Assembly: GCA_964036315.1 (NCBI GenBank)
Contig: OZ038510.1
Coordinates: 81,232,583-81,296,582, forward strand
DNA from: Acanthosepion esculentum
Lineage: Eukaryota; Mollusca; Cephalopoda; Sepiida; Sepiidae
DNA length: 64,000 nt
Direction: 5' to 3'
The notes under the pieces were generated by a model. That model was not told the DNA's origin. It saw nothing but the letters and a program-made list of their open reading frames with translations, and made no database searches. Below, piece by piece: positions 31,950 to 42,635 of the stretch; position 1 is the stretch's first letter; every line of letters starts with the position of its first letter. Position numbers and translations under genes: made by a program.

Positions 31950-32413
31950 CCACTTTTCATCACTGGTAAGCACTCGATTGAATAAGGATGCGGTACGGTG
32001 GCGAGAAAGCAGCGATACGCATGCTACCACACGTTGTCGCTTGTGGACCTCCAACAGCGTTTGTGGAACCCACTTGCTCAGTTTGTACGTCTTACCTAGG
32101 CGGTGCAGGTGAAGTCTGTTTCATCGGAAACGTTGAACTGTCTTGCAAGTTCGCCACACGTTAGACTACTGTCCTCTTCAATGGCCGCCTTCAGGACTCC
32201 GTCATTCAAGACCTGTGGTCGTCCACTGCGAGGCTCATCAGGGAGAGACAAATCTCCGGACGTGAATTTTCGACACCAACGCCTTGCATTACATTCATCC
32301 ACAGCACTATCCCCAAACGCTTGACATATGCGGCGACTTGATGCAGCTGCTGATAAGCCGACTTTGAAGTCGTAAAGCAAACATCCCCGAACGAGATCTC
32401 TAGACATTTCCAT
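31950..32413 (-). pseudogene. mariner transposase N-terminal part
   Basis: From MEMSRDLVRGCLLYDFKVGL it continues SSRRICQAFGDSAVDECNAR, RWCRKFTSGDLSLPDEPRSG and LNDGVLKAAIEEDSSLTCGE, the two helix-turn-helix motifs of mariner transposases with the linking PRSGRP. After a frameshift near 32,100 it reads KLSKWVPQTLLEVHKRQ and FNRVLTSDEKWVL, including the first catalytic Asp of TSDEKW. It is cut by the P element right after this. Open sequence extends upstream to 32,551, but Met at 32,413 fits family starts. Confidence 0.8.
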
Positions 32414-32592
32414 CCTTCTCACAGTTGTCCGGCTTATAACTGATGGCCGGGCACGGTGCGCGTGTTTTTTATAACGTCTCGTGTTCCTACTTCTGGCTGT
32501 CCGAATTTGAAAACAATTACTACAAGAATTTGGTATATATTTCAACTTCATTCAATGATTAATCAAAAAACGGACAGAACTTTTTGGGTTAC

Positions 32593-32597
<5 letters not shown>

Positions 32598-32643
<46 letters not shown>

Positions 32644-32660
32644 CTAGCTAGCTAGCTAGC

Positions 32661-32708
<48 letters not shown>

Positions 32709-32771
32709 GAAACAGAGAGATATAGAGATTGATAGGTAGATAGATAGGAAGTATATATGTGTATATGTGGG

Positions 32772-32857
<86 letters not shown>

Positions 32858-32999
32858 AACAGACAGATAGATAGATTGATAGTCATAGAGGCAGACAGAT
32901 AATGAAAGTGTAATATATATATATGTATATATATAAAGTGATAGAGAGAAAGAGGAAGACAGACAATGAAAGCTTGAAATATATATATATATATATATG

Positions 33000-33045
<46 letters not shown>

Positions 33046-33066
33046 CATATATATATATATATATAT
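32598..33066. repeat. (TA)n/(GATA)n/(CA)n compound array
   Basis: TA at 32,598-32,640, TAGC then GATA to 32,707, TA at 32,776-32,836, GATA, TA and CA at 33,003-33,047. Reverse frames are translated repeats only. Confidence 0.95.
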
Positions 33067-33655
33067 CGTAAAGAGAAGTTGAAAATGAAACTAGGTTCTC
33101 TAAGAATACTTATTTAGTGTACACTTTACCAGTTTCAACGTCCTATGACTTTCAAAAATTAAACTAACATGGAGAGGCGTGTGGAAATAACTTGGGAATT
33201 CGGCTGGTCTGTTCAACCAACGCCCCCCATATTCACGTGACCTTCGACCCTCGGTCTTATGCAGCAGTGCCACCTCGCGAATCTATTATACGGGGTCCTT
33301 CCATCGACTATATCTCAAAATTAGAGACACGCCATTACGCATATCATTCCATCTTGAATGAAGCAACAATATTCTGCGGCAACTTTTACCCTCAACTTGC
33401 GATAAGATCGATATACAGACTGAACAAGGCTTAGATTAGAATGTGAATAATTCTTTTCACTCTTCGAGAAAGCCGTAGAATGTATCGAAAGAAACGTTAT
33501 ACTAAACAACAAATTCAATAAAAATACGAGTTGAGGAGTAAACATCTAGTATAACAAATACTACTCTCAGAAATTAAATACTAAAAACTAATAGTAAATT
33601 ATGAAAAGGGGTACCAATCCGCCATCATAACCAAATTTCAAAAACCATCTAACAT
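33067..33655. other. No recognised gene
   Basis: Two short opposed frames at 33,192-33,545 have no recognisable domain. No repeat family identified. Confidence 0.4.
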
Positions 33656-33656
33656 C

Positions 33657-33680
33657 TATACATATATAAAATGCAGTTGC

Positions 33681-33752
<72 letters not shown>

Positions 33753-33755
33753 TGG
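33657..33755 (+). repeat. (GT)n tract after ATATATAAAATGCAGTTGCC
   Basis: Start-like block followed by about 32 GT units and GGGGGTGTCCGGC. Similar (GT)n-CCGG blocks occur at 36,185-36,200 and 37,603-37,670. This pattern is common at one end of non-autonomous elements in molluscs; the other end was not found here. Confidence 0.5.
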
Positions 33756-33884
33756 GGGTGTCCGGCTAAATTAAACTAAAAACATGCCATCATTTTCGCA
33801 TTATTCAATAGGTTTTTTTATACGTTGTTGTAAATTAAATATTTACACAGATTCATTATCACTCAAGCCAGCTTTTTATAAAAA

Positions 33885-35840
33885 GTTATATAGGTACCTT
33901 CATGAGATCGCTAAAAAGAGTATAACATGACGAAAAAGACGCCGAACTTGGCGAAAACAAAACTTTATTATCTAAATGTTTATATTATTATTAAGAGGAA
34001 ACATCAAAGTATTTTGGGGGTATTTTTACAGTTTTAATCGTTCCTAGCACGTCCAAAATTTTCGTTAAAAATCTTGTTATTTTAGTCAGCAAAATTGACA
34101 GATAATCGATCATGACAGCCATTTTTTTCCAATTTATAAAAAAAATGAAATTAGTTTGAAATTCTTTTAAAAATCAATTATAAAGTTTCAAAACTTATTT
34201 TAAGAAAATCAGAAATTATAATGTTTATTTAAAATATTTTGAACCAAGCTTAACTTAGTTTCTGCGCCGAAAAGACGTAGTTTGAAAATAAGACAAAGCA
34301 GGTCATAACCTTTCGCGTCACTTGACAAGGTGACGAAAGACATTCATGACGTATTGATAGCTTACGTGAGGATAATTCCCTCTACGGAAATAGAGAAGTG
34401 AAGTTATTTAGATTTAAGTGAACAAATTGTTTACCTCGTTATTTTTAAGGAAAACTTTCAGCACTCTAATTTTTTTATTTTTTTGTACTTAGCTTTCACC
34501 TTTACGTTTACGATGCTTTATGGAAAATATATTATAAAGAAATTAAAATAAGACTGTTGATAGTGAGATTAAATTTCATAAATGTATCTAATTAATTTAT
34601 AGGTACCTTTCTTATTAAATTTCATCAGAAGTGTACATAAAATACAAATTTAAATTTCATGATACTGATACTTGTAGGTACCCTTCTCAGTTGAAATTGA
34701 AAAATCAAATTAACTTCTCCACACGTGTTTCGCAAAAATAAATCTATATCGCAAAAGGACATTTACGAAACTGAATGCGGCTTTTAACTAATTTTATAAT
34801 ATTTTAACGACTTAAATGTAAAAATCTATTATAATTAAAGAAATAACAAATAATTGTATTAAAAATTCAGTATTTAAGTCAAATACTAGACAGAAACTCA
34901 ATCCACGTGACGTTTTTTTTATTGCACGCATGATACTTCTGGTCTTCCGTAGATTTGATTTACCGTGTTATTATTGACACAAATTATATTTTTTTTATAT
35001 ACTGTTGTTCGTTAGTTTGTAAAAAGCTTTGGAAATTATAATCTGTAAATATATATCTATATATAAAAATATTCGTTAAATTCTACAAACTTTTCCCTAA
35101 TTTTAGAAGAATTAACAACATAATGTAAAAATAATATATTTCAGAAATAACAAATAATTGTTTTTAAAATTCATTTTTCATTGAAATATCTTTTTGCTTT
35201 CAGACAATATTGTCCATGTTCATTAAAATAAATAAAAGCAATTAAAAGCTTTTGAAATTAAATATTTTTGTTTTATTGAGTTTTGTATTTTACAATTCAG
35301 AGATGATTTTCAGGTAGAGGTGGACCAACTAAAAAAATGATTTGGTTTCCTCAAAGCCTTGTGCTTTTAACTAATATAAACACTAATCTTCCAAAAATTA
35401 AAATTATAGAGTTTTCGTACAATTAGTTAGGGGGGTAATACACATGAAAAAAATATTGCCATGACTTTAAAAAAGGAAAACATATTTATAATAAGTTCCA
35501 TCATTTGTGAATAGTTTCTGAAAGTTTCATTAAAATCCGACAATTATTTTTATTTTTGCAAGATTTTCAAAATTAATGTCTGTCATACAGCAAAAAACGT
35601 GCTAAAATCTTATGTTATTTTACTAATTGCGGTGATACAAAGAGAAACAAGGTTTTTTTAATCAAAATTTAGAATATTCTAAAAAGAAGGAATTTTTTTT
35701 TAAATAATTAAAAAATACTTTGATCTTTCTTCTTAATAATAACATAAACATTTAGATGCTAAACTTCTGTTTTCGTGAAGTTTCGTCTTTTTCATCGTGT
35801 TATGCTCTGTTTTTAGCGATCCCATGAAGGTACCTATAAC
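33885..35840. repeat. 130-bp inverted repeat pair enclosing 1.7 kb
   Basis: 33,885-34,015 and 35,711-35,840 are inverted copies. Shared words include GGTACCTTCATG, GATCGCTAAAAA, ATAACA-GA-GAAAAAGACG, ATCTAAATGTTTAT and ATCAAAGTATTTT. The interior is AT-rich with no frame of note. It could be the subterminal repeats of a non-autonomous DNA element or an inverted duplication. Confidence 0.65.
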
Positions 35841-36287
35841 AGTTATCATCGTATGAATTGTATTTTCGAAGATATTTCAAAATTAAAATGAATGATTTTA
35901 AATTATCAGAATTAAAAATAAAAATGAACAGTGAGAATTCTTATTTCCGATTAGGATTACCGTTCGCTTTTACTTTTTAATTCTGTTGATATTTTCAGAA
36001 TGCTATATAGAATGCATTTTTATAATTTCTATTATGTTGAAATTATTTTCCCATCTATAGCAAATAAGACCTTAAAAAATGAATGTTAAAACAACAAAGT
36101 AAATTTTTAAAAAGATTTAAGAAGAATAAAATATATACAATTATATGAAAAAAAGTTTAATATTTATTTATTCAAATGTTCGAGTGTGTGTGTCCGGTTA
36201 AAACACGTAAATAAAGTAATCAAAAAATCAAATTAAGATATATTTAAACATTTAATTTAATCTTTTTTTTTAAAGCAAAAACTATAT

Positions 36288-37181
36288 ACGAGGGTCATTC
36301 AATAAATAAGGTGAATTTTTCGGTATAAGGACTTCTAATACAGATAGAAGCTTACATTTTTTTAAATTTTTCAACGGAGTCTCCCAGCACTGTCACACAC
36401 TTTTCCCATCTGTGCACAAGCTTCCGTATTCCCTCAGCGTAAAAATCTTTGGATTGATGTCTCAGCCAGTCGATCACAACACTTTTGACTTCATCGTCAC
36501 TTTTAAACTTCGTGCCTCTCGTGAACGTTTCCAAGGGACCAAACAGGTGAAAGTCTGAAGGGGCAAGGTCTGGGCTGTAAGGGGGATGAGGGAGCAGTTC
36601 CCAGCCCAGCTCGTTGATGGTCTGCACCATTTGGACTGCTGTGTGAGGCCTTGCGTTGTCATGATGCAAGATGAATCCTTCTGACCGATGACCCCTGCGT
36701 TTTTCCCAACAGATAAGCTCAAAGTCCTTGCAATGTCATCCACGGTCACCCTTCTGTCAGACTGAATGAGGTCATTGACTGATTCAGGAGACCTCATTTC
36801 TGTAGGCCTCCAAGGCCCGTCTTCATCCTCAACACTGTTCCGTCCTTCTTTAAACAATTTAACCCACTTGTAGACATTTTTGGGCTGAAACATGTGGTAC
36901 CATACACAGTTGACATTCTCCTATGAATTTCAACTGGTTTGCACCCTTCAGCAACCAAAAACTTGATAACTGATCGCTGTTCAATCCTGGAGCATGCTTC
37001 TTGGTCGGCCATCTTTGTTAATCGACAAAACTCTCAAAGTTTTTTTTTAATCTGCAAAAGAAATTAAATCCATGTGAAAAAGAAGTAAAACAAAAAAAAA
37101 ATAATAAAAAGAGTAAGCTTTTATCTGTATTAGAAGTCCTTATACCGAAAAATTCACCTTATTTATTGAATGACCCCCGTA
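36288..37181 (-). mobile_element. Internally deleted mariner with 65-bp TIRs
   Basis: The left end ACGAGGGTCATTCAATAAAT and the following sequence to about 36,355 is repeated inverted at 37,115-37,181, with only a few mismatches over about 65 bp. TA flanks both ends. At 0.9 kb it is shorter than a full mariner (about 1.3 kb). The long TIRs set it apart from the mariner at 26.8-32.6 kb. Confidence 0.85.
36355..37012 (-). pseudogene. mariner transposase, middle deleted
   Basis: Reads MADQEACSRIEQRSVIKFLV, VYKWVKLFKEGRNSVEDEDG, PESVNDLIQSDRRVTVDDIA and ARTLSLSVG (helix-turn-helix half). It then jumps to FILHHDNARPHTAVQMVQTI and LLPHPPYSPDLAPSDFHLFG, carrying the third acidic residue with D-34-D-type spacing. 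The first catalytic block is deleted and the N-terminal part is frameshifted at about 36,890. It cannot be active, but the intact TIRs mean it could be moved by a related enzyme. Confidence 0.8.
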
Positions 37182-37601
37182 TAACTTCGAAAAACAATTA
37201 TTTACTATTTATTTTGGAGGGGATTATTATAAATAATAATATAATGAATAAACTTAAATTAGGATATATTTAAACTTGAATTTATTTTCACATCTATATA
37301 TCAACGTCAGATTTGTATTTATTATTATTCTAAAATTAAAATGTATTATAATTCTAAGAATTAAAAAATAAAAACGAACGGGCATAATTCTTATTCCAGA
37401 TTAGGATTGCCGTTCGTTTTTACTTATTTTACTCTGCTAAACACTACATGTATGTATTTTTAAAATTTCTATTCTCTTGAAATTATACTCACATTTATAG
37501 TAAATACAAGCGTAACTTAAAAAAAAATGAATATTAAAACAACAAAGTAAATTTAAAAGAAGAGAATATTAAATACAATTATTTAATTTATTAATTCTAA
37601 C

Positions 37602-37639
<38 letters not shown>

Positions 37640-37669
37640 TGTGTGTGTATGTGTGTGTGTGTGTGTCCG

Positions 37670-38016
37670 GATTCATGCATTTAAAAAAAAATTTTTAATT
37701 CATGTATTTTTAAAATTGGTGCATTCTTAAAATGGTGTATATTTGAATTAAGCTCGAAGATAACCACCCGTGAACAAGGAAACCACTATGTTAGTGACTT
37801 CCACACTAACAAACCTCCACCCAGGACCTCGAACCCCACACAGACTCAGTATCACCCTAAAGGGAAGTTTTATGTATGCGTGTATATGTATTATTGACTT
37901 ATTAAGGAAATCTTAAGGAAAATAATTTTTTTTATTCAATCTTCAAAAAATAAACTTCATTGTTTTTGTTTTTAAATTAATTTAAAAATGTAAATAATTT
38001 TAAATTATTTTATTAA

Positions 38017-38020
<4 letters not shown>
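37670..38020. other. No recognised gene
   Basis: AT-rich DNA with a GC-richer patch at 37,760-37,870 (ACCTCCACCCAGGACCTCGA) that I could not assign. Confidence 0.4.
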
Positions 38021-38021
<1 letters not shown>

Positions 38022-38091
<70 letters not shown>

Positions 38092-38500
38092 GAACATAGA
38101 AGTCAACACTTAGAGGCGTTAGTCTGTTTCATGCTAGATGCAATCGTCAGCCAACTAGTGCAATTATTTTTCTCGGCTATTTATATATACGGGTCAGGGG
38201 TGCATTGTGGTAGTCTATCTTGGCGGTTACTTTTACCGGAAGTCGTTTATTTGTTTATTTATTTATTTATTTGTGTCAAATTATTTTGCATGTTTTTATC
38301 TAATTTTGTTTTTATTTTTTATCTTATATATTTATTTATTTATTTTAATTTTTAATTTTTTATTTTGATCGGTGTTTATATTAACGTAGTAAAAATTTGT
38401 TTATATAGCTTATTGTGGTTAGTCTATTATGACGGTTATTTTACCGGAATTCGTTTATTTGCTTATTTATTTGGGTCAAATTGTTTTGCTTGTTTTTATT
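38022..38500 (+). mobile_element. Palindromic-family element with long loop, right arm lost
   Basis: (TA)n at 38,022-38,086, then the left arm AAAGTGAACATAGAAGTCAA to GATGCAATCGTC. Loop sequence follows: CTATTTATATATACGGGTCA, TGCATTGTGG, TTATTTATTTATTTG. It matches the loop at 19,620-19,740. GACGGTTATTTTACCGGAAT-type sequence recurs at 38,430, so the loop is partly duplicated. No right arm is present. Confidence 0.65.
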
Positions 38501-38639
38501 CATTTTAAGCCAGAACAAATGGACGCATGATGATAACCAAAGCGTACTTGGTCGAAACGTTGTGTCTATAATGACATCTATATGAGCCAAGATGAGAACA
38601 ACAGTACGAAATAAAGTCTTGGAGTGATTGTAACTATTC

Positions 38640-38822
38640 TCAATTTTAGGTATGGCTGGAGAAGGAATCGAGAAAATAATGATTTGGAAATATCCGAATC
38701 ATCTTCTTAATTCCTGTTCGTTTATTGTTCGCTTCAGTAAAGTTTCCTCATGTTGTCTAACCCTCAGTGAACCCTTGCATCTTAGTGGCTTGATAGCCTT
38801 GTTTGTGTGAAATGATTAAAAA
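38640..38822 (+). mobile_element. LINE family L-A 3' tail
   Basis: AACCCTTGCATCTTAGTGGC followed by TTGATAGCCTTGTTTG and AAATGATTAAAAAG matches the L-A tail at 6,955-7,005. Confidence 0.6.
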
Positions 38823-38955
38823 GATGAAAAGCATAAGCAGTCAATTACTGATAACCACTAAAGTGTGGGAAGCAAGTTCATCTCTGAAACTAGGGAGTTT
38901 GAATGCTGAAGGTAACATCAATCAGCTAAGTGACAAACCTGTTACTTGTATTAAT

Positions 38956-38989
<34 letters not shown>

Positions 38990-38999
38990 TAATTATTTT

Positions 39000-39132
39000 A
39001 AAAAATATAGATAGATAAATAGATAGATAGATATCAATATTCATTAATAGACTGACATAGATAGAAATGAACAGGCTGAGATAGATAGATAGATAGATAT
39101 GAATAAGCTCAGATAAATATGAATAGTCTCAT

Positions 39133-39169
<37 letters not shown>

Positions 39170-39226
39170 CATGAATAGTCTCAGGAAGATACGAATAGAC
39201 TCCTGTAGACAGATATGAACAGATAA

Positions 39227-39257
<31 letters not shown>

Positions 39258-39589
39258 AAGAGAGAGAGAGAGATGAATAAGCACAGATAGATATATATAT
39301 ATTCATATTTGTCTGCGCTTTTTCATATCATATCTATCAATCTATCTATTCATATCTCTCTTCCTGAGTCTATACATGCATAAATACATACATATGAATA
39401 AACTCAGATAGATATGAATAGACTTAGATAGATAGATGGATAGATAGATATGAATAGACTTAAATAGATAGATAGATAGATATGAACAGACTGAGATAGA
39501 TAGATAGGTAGATATGAATAGACTTAGATAGATAGATAGATATGAATAGACTTAGATAGATAGTTAGATAGATATATATGAATAGACTC

Positions 39590-39626
<37 letters not shown>

Positions 39627-39650
39627 TGAATAGTCAGATAGATAGAGAGA
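39000..39650. repeat. (GATA)n array with TGAATAGACTCA spacers
   Basis: GATA runs separated by repeated ATATGAATAGACTTAGATAG words, making an irregular minisatellite of about 640 bp. The reverse 93-codon frame is a translated repeat. Confidence 0.9.
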
Positions 39651-39654
39651 AGGG

Positions 39655-40547
39655 GAGAGTGACAGGGGAAAAGTTATTAATAAAGATCCAGTTAGAAAAG
39701 ATTGAACTACTGATATTTTAAAGTAATGTTTTAAAAGCAAAGAGGAAAAACAAAGAACAAAACAATTGTTGGGACAGTTTACTGTAAATTTCGAGTCTCT
39801 GTGAATAGATTTCACTGTTGTGTGTCCGTGTTTTGTTTCCTCAGGCAAAACACTTAGACCCGTTTGCATCCGGATATGGTTACGGGCTCCTACCTTTCCA
39901 CTGCAAAATAACTCAAGTTGATTAGGCTCTTATTAATCAGGGGCGCATAACCCTTTCAGAATTTCGCTCATAAAAAGCGTCACTGATAGCATCTTCCTTA
40001 ACATCACCGTCTGCACTGTGCATGCGCGCTAAAAGCCTTGTTCTTGTTCTTGACGACACTCACTCTGATAAAACGCTCCCCACCCTCAAATGAAATAAAC
40101 ATTAAGTTGATAATTATAAAAAATGAGGGCTATTAGGGTACTTGTCGCAAAGCGTGCCGCAATCAAAGGGAGAAGCCGTGCCTGAAAAAGAATGCAAATG
40201 CAAGCGGCTAACTTGTTTCCTGTCTCAGTCGTCTGATTTTCTGCCTCCATTGTTGTCGCTATCATTTCACTACTCAGTGACCTGATCGTTGGGCCGCTGT
40301 GTTTATAGGCACACTTTCAAACGCCACTCCGATAAATGTGCTGATAATTCATTAACTAATAACGAAGATAGGGGAGATAAAAACTGGTGGGGACACCGGT
40401 AAACATGCTGCAATATTAATCAGTTAATGAGTTGAACGAAATAATTACTAAAGTCTAAAGCAGAAGACAACTTTCAGCAAAAATAAATAAATAAATAAAA
40501 ATAAAAATCAATTTGTCATTAAACTTCGTTAATAATTTTTGGCTTCG

Positions 40548-40550
<3 letters not shown>
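39655..40550. other. No recognised gene
   Basis: GC-richer patch at 39,860-40,330 without recognisable coding sequence. A CATTAGGG/GGGCGCATAACC-like word near 39,945 also occurs at 4,550 and hints at another repeat family. Confidence 0.4.

Positions 40551-40612
<62 letters not shown>
40551..40612. repeat. (TA)n microsatellite
   Basis: Pure TA tract of about 30 units. Confidence 0.95.
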
Positions 40613-40617
<5 letters not shown>

Positions 40618-40704
40618 AAAAATGTCTTCCACGTTCCTTTCAGTCAGATTGTAACTTCTTTGACAGAATCGATTTAAAGTTTACAAAACGGGCTTTTAAA
40701 TATT

Positions 40705-41055
40705 GCCAATAATTTTGAAAAACGTCATTGCCATTCTAAGAGATGGTCGGAAATTTTAAAATCATTTTTTATGCTGATTTTGTTTTTGTTTTTTTATGCC
40801 GATTTGCTGATTTTGCTGATTTAATGATTTTGCTGATATATTAATTTTGATTTTTTATGGTGATTTCTGATTTTAATTATTTTGAAAAAACTCTTTTTCA
40901 TCTCATGTGATGGACGGATATTTTTTAAATCATTATTTTATGCTGATTTGCTGATTGTGCAGATATACTGATTTTGATTTTTATACTGATTTCAATAATT
41001 TTGAAAAAACCTCATTGTCATTCCAAGAGATGGTCGGAATTTAAAAATCTTTTTT
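40705..41055 (+). repeat. Tandem repeat of 115-170 bp
   Basis: TAATTTTGAAAAA then CATTGYCATTCYAAGAGATG and GTCGGAA-TTTAAAATC recur near 40,710, 40,880 and 40,995, with GCTGATTTGCTGATT words between. No coding potential. Confidence 0.65.
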
Positions 41056-41063
41056 AAGCTAAT

Positions 41064-41065
<2 letters not shown>

Positions 41066-41117
<52 letters not shown>

Positions 41118-41162
41118 TAAAAGTGAACATAGAAGTCAACACTTAGAGGCGACAGTCTGTTT

Positions 41163-41214
<52 letters not shown>

Positions 41215-41229
41215 GGTCTGTTTTCCTTT

Positions 41230-41270
<41 letters not shown>

Positions 41271-41444
41271 GTTGTGGTAGATAAATAGATAGATAGACAG
41301 ATAGACAGACAGACAGACAGATATGAATAGTTACCTTGATGTTATATGGTCCATAGATATTTTTCTATTTTCTAGCTGCTGTCATGTATTCAGAGTAGTT
41401 GTTATATATATATATATATATATAAAGTGGTCTGTTTTTTCTTT

Positions 41445-41523
<79 letters not shown>

Positions 41524-41645
41524 TGTGATAGATAGACAGATAGAAAAAGACAGACAGACAGACAGACACATATGAATATTTATCCTGATGTTATATGGTC
41601 CATAGATGTTTTTCTATTTTCTGCTGTCATGTATTCAGAGTAGTT

Positions 41646-41709
<64 letters not shown>

Positions 41710-41772
41710 GCTCTGTTTTTCTTTAAATTATATATATATATATATCTATATATATATATATATTTAGGTTGT

Positions 41773-41840
<68 letters not shown>

Positions 41841-41950
41841 AAGACAGACAGACAGACAGACAGACAGATATGAATGAATAGTTATCCTGATGTTACATGG
41901 TCCATAGATGTTTTTCTATTTTTTAGCTGCTGTCATGTATTCAGAGTAGT

Positions 41951-42020
<70 letters not shown>
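41066..42020 (+). repeat. Composite tandem array: TA tracts, AAAGTGGTCTG and GATA blocks
   Basis: A unit of about 220-260 bp recurs at about 41,210, 41,423 and 41,704: AAAGTGGTCTGTTTTYCTTT, (TA)n, GTTTGTGATAGATAGACAGA, CTGATGTTATATGGTCCATA, TGCTGTCATGTATTCAGAGT, (TA)n. An orphan arm of the palindromic family (41,118-41,165) sits at its left edge. Confidence 0.8.
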
Positions 42021-42099
42021 CAACTACCCTGAATACAGATGCAAGAGTATAAAGAAATTAGAAAACACCCTCGGTCTGCCTCTACCCTAAGTGAAGGGA

Positions 42100-42556
42100 T
42101 TATCGAAAAAGGTACCAAAGATATGTGCCATGACGATCTTTAAAAGGGGTTCAACAATTTGCAGACACTTCTTCCGAGTAAGACATCCCACAGAGAAGAT
42201 GATGATAAACGACTATGTGTAGACGACCCCGTGTAGCTGAGTAAAGAAATATAAAAGAGAAAAGAGGTTTCCCCTAAGGTAAGACTGCAAGAACATCGTA
42301 ACACAACTTGCTTTGGACATCGTGACGTCAGACGTCACGTGTGGCAATACAGAGAGAGATCCAAGATGGCGGACTACACCAGAACACGTGTGGCAAACGT
42401 CTCTCCATATTTCACTAATTCTTTTGTAGAGTAGTATTAACTCAGTTTATCTAGTAATTAATAAAATGCTGTAAACCTAAAAACGTTCTTGGTAATTATT
42501 TCCAATCAACAAATGCATTGCTCGGTCCTCAGAACTCACGCATACATAACAGATTT
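42100..42556 (+). mobile_element. Gypsy retrotransposon 5' LTR (left end undefined)
   Basis: The right end ...ACTCACGCATACATAACA is followed by GATTTGGCGACGAAGATGAG, a plausible primer-binding site. AATAAA at about 42,460 is a candidate poly(A) signal, and the following CTGTAAACCTAAAAACGTTC to CATAACA (42,470-42,550) recurs at 45,108-45,188 as the 3' LTR remnant. That repeated part would be R-U5. The left limit cannot be set because the 3' copy lacks U3. Confidence 0.7.
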
Positions 42557-42635
42557 GGCGACGAAGATGAGATTACCTTTCTCCATTGGATATACCTCTT
42601 AAAAAAAAAATGTAGTAAAATATCCTTTCTTCGTC

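Larger units (their letters stand above)
26815..32595 (-). mobile_element. mariner transposon interrupted by a P element
   Basis: The left end AGGTTACCAAAAAAGTTCTG and the right end (reverse complement AGGTAACCCAAAAAGTTCTG) are inverted repeats of about 24-28 bp with two mismatches, next to TA-rich DNA. The transposase C-terminus (26,887-27,176) and N-terminus (31,950-32,413) both read on the reverse strand and are separated only by the 4.76-kb insert at 27,185-31,942. The mariner had already lost, or later lost, coding sequence between its DEKW region and KIMLCVWW. Confidence 0.8.
35920..37610 (+). repeat. Direct repeat of about 250 bp flanking a mariner
   Basis: 35,930-36,180 and 37,375-37,600 share ATTCTTATT-CCGATTAGGATT, CCGTTCG-TTTTTAC, TGAAATTAT, AAAACAACAAAGTAAATTT and GTGTGTGTGTCCGG. 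The mariner at 36,288-37,181 lies between them. A local duplication of unknown origin. Confidence 0.6.
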
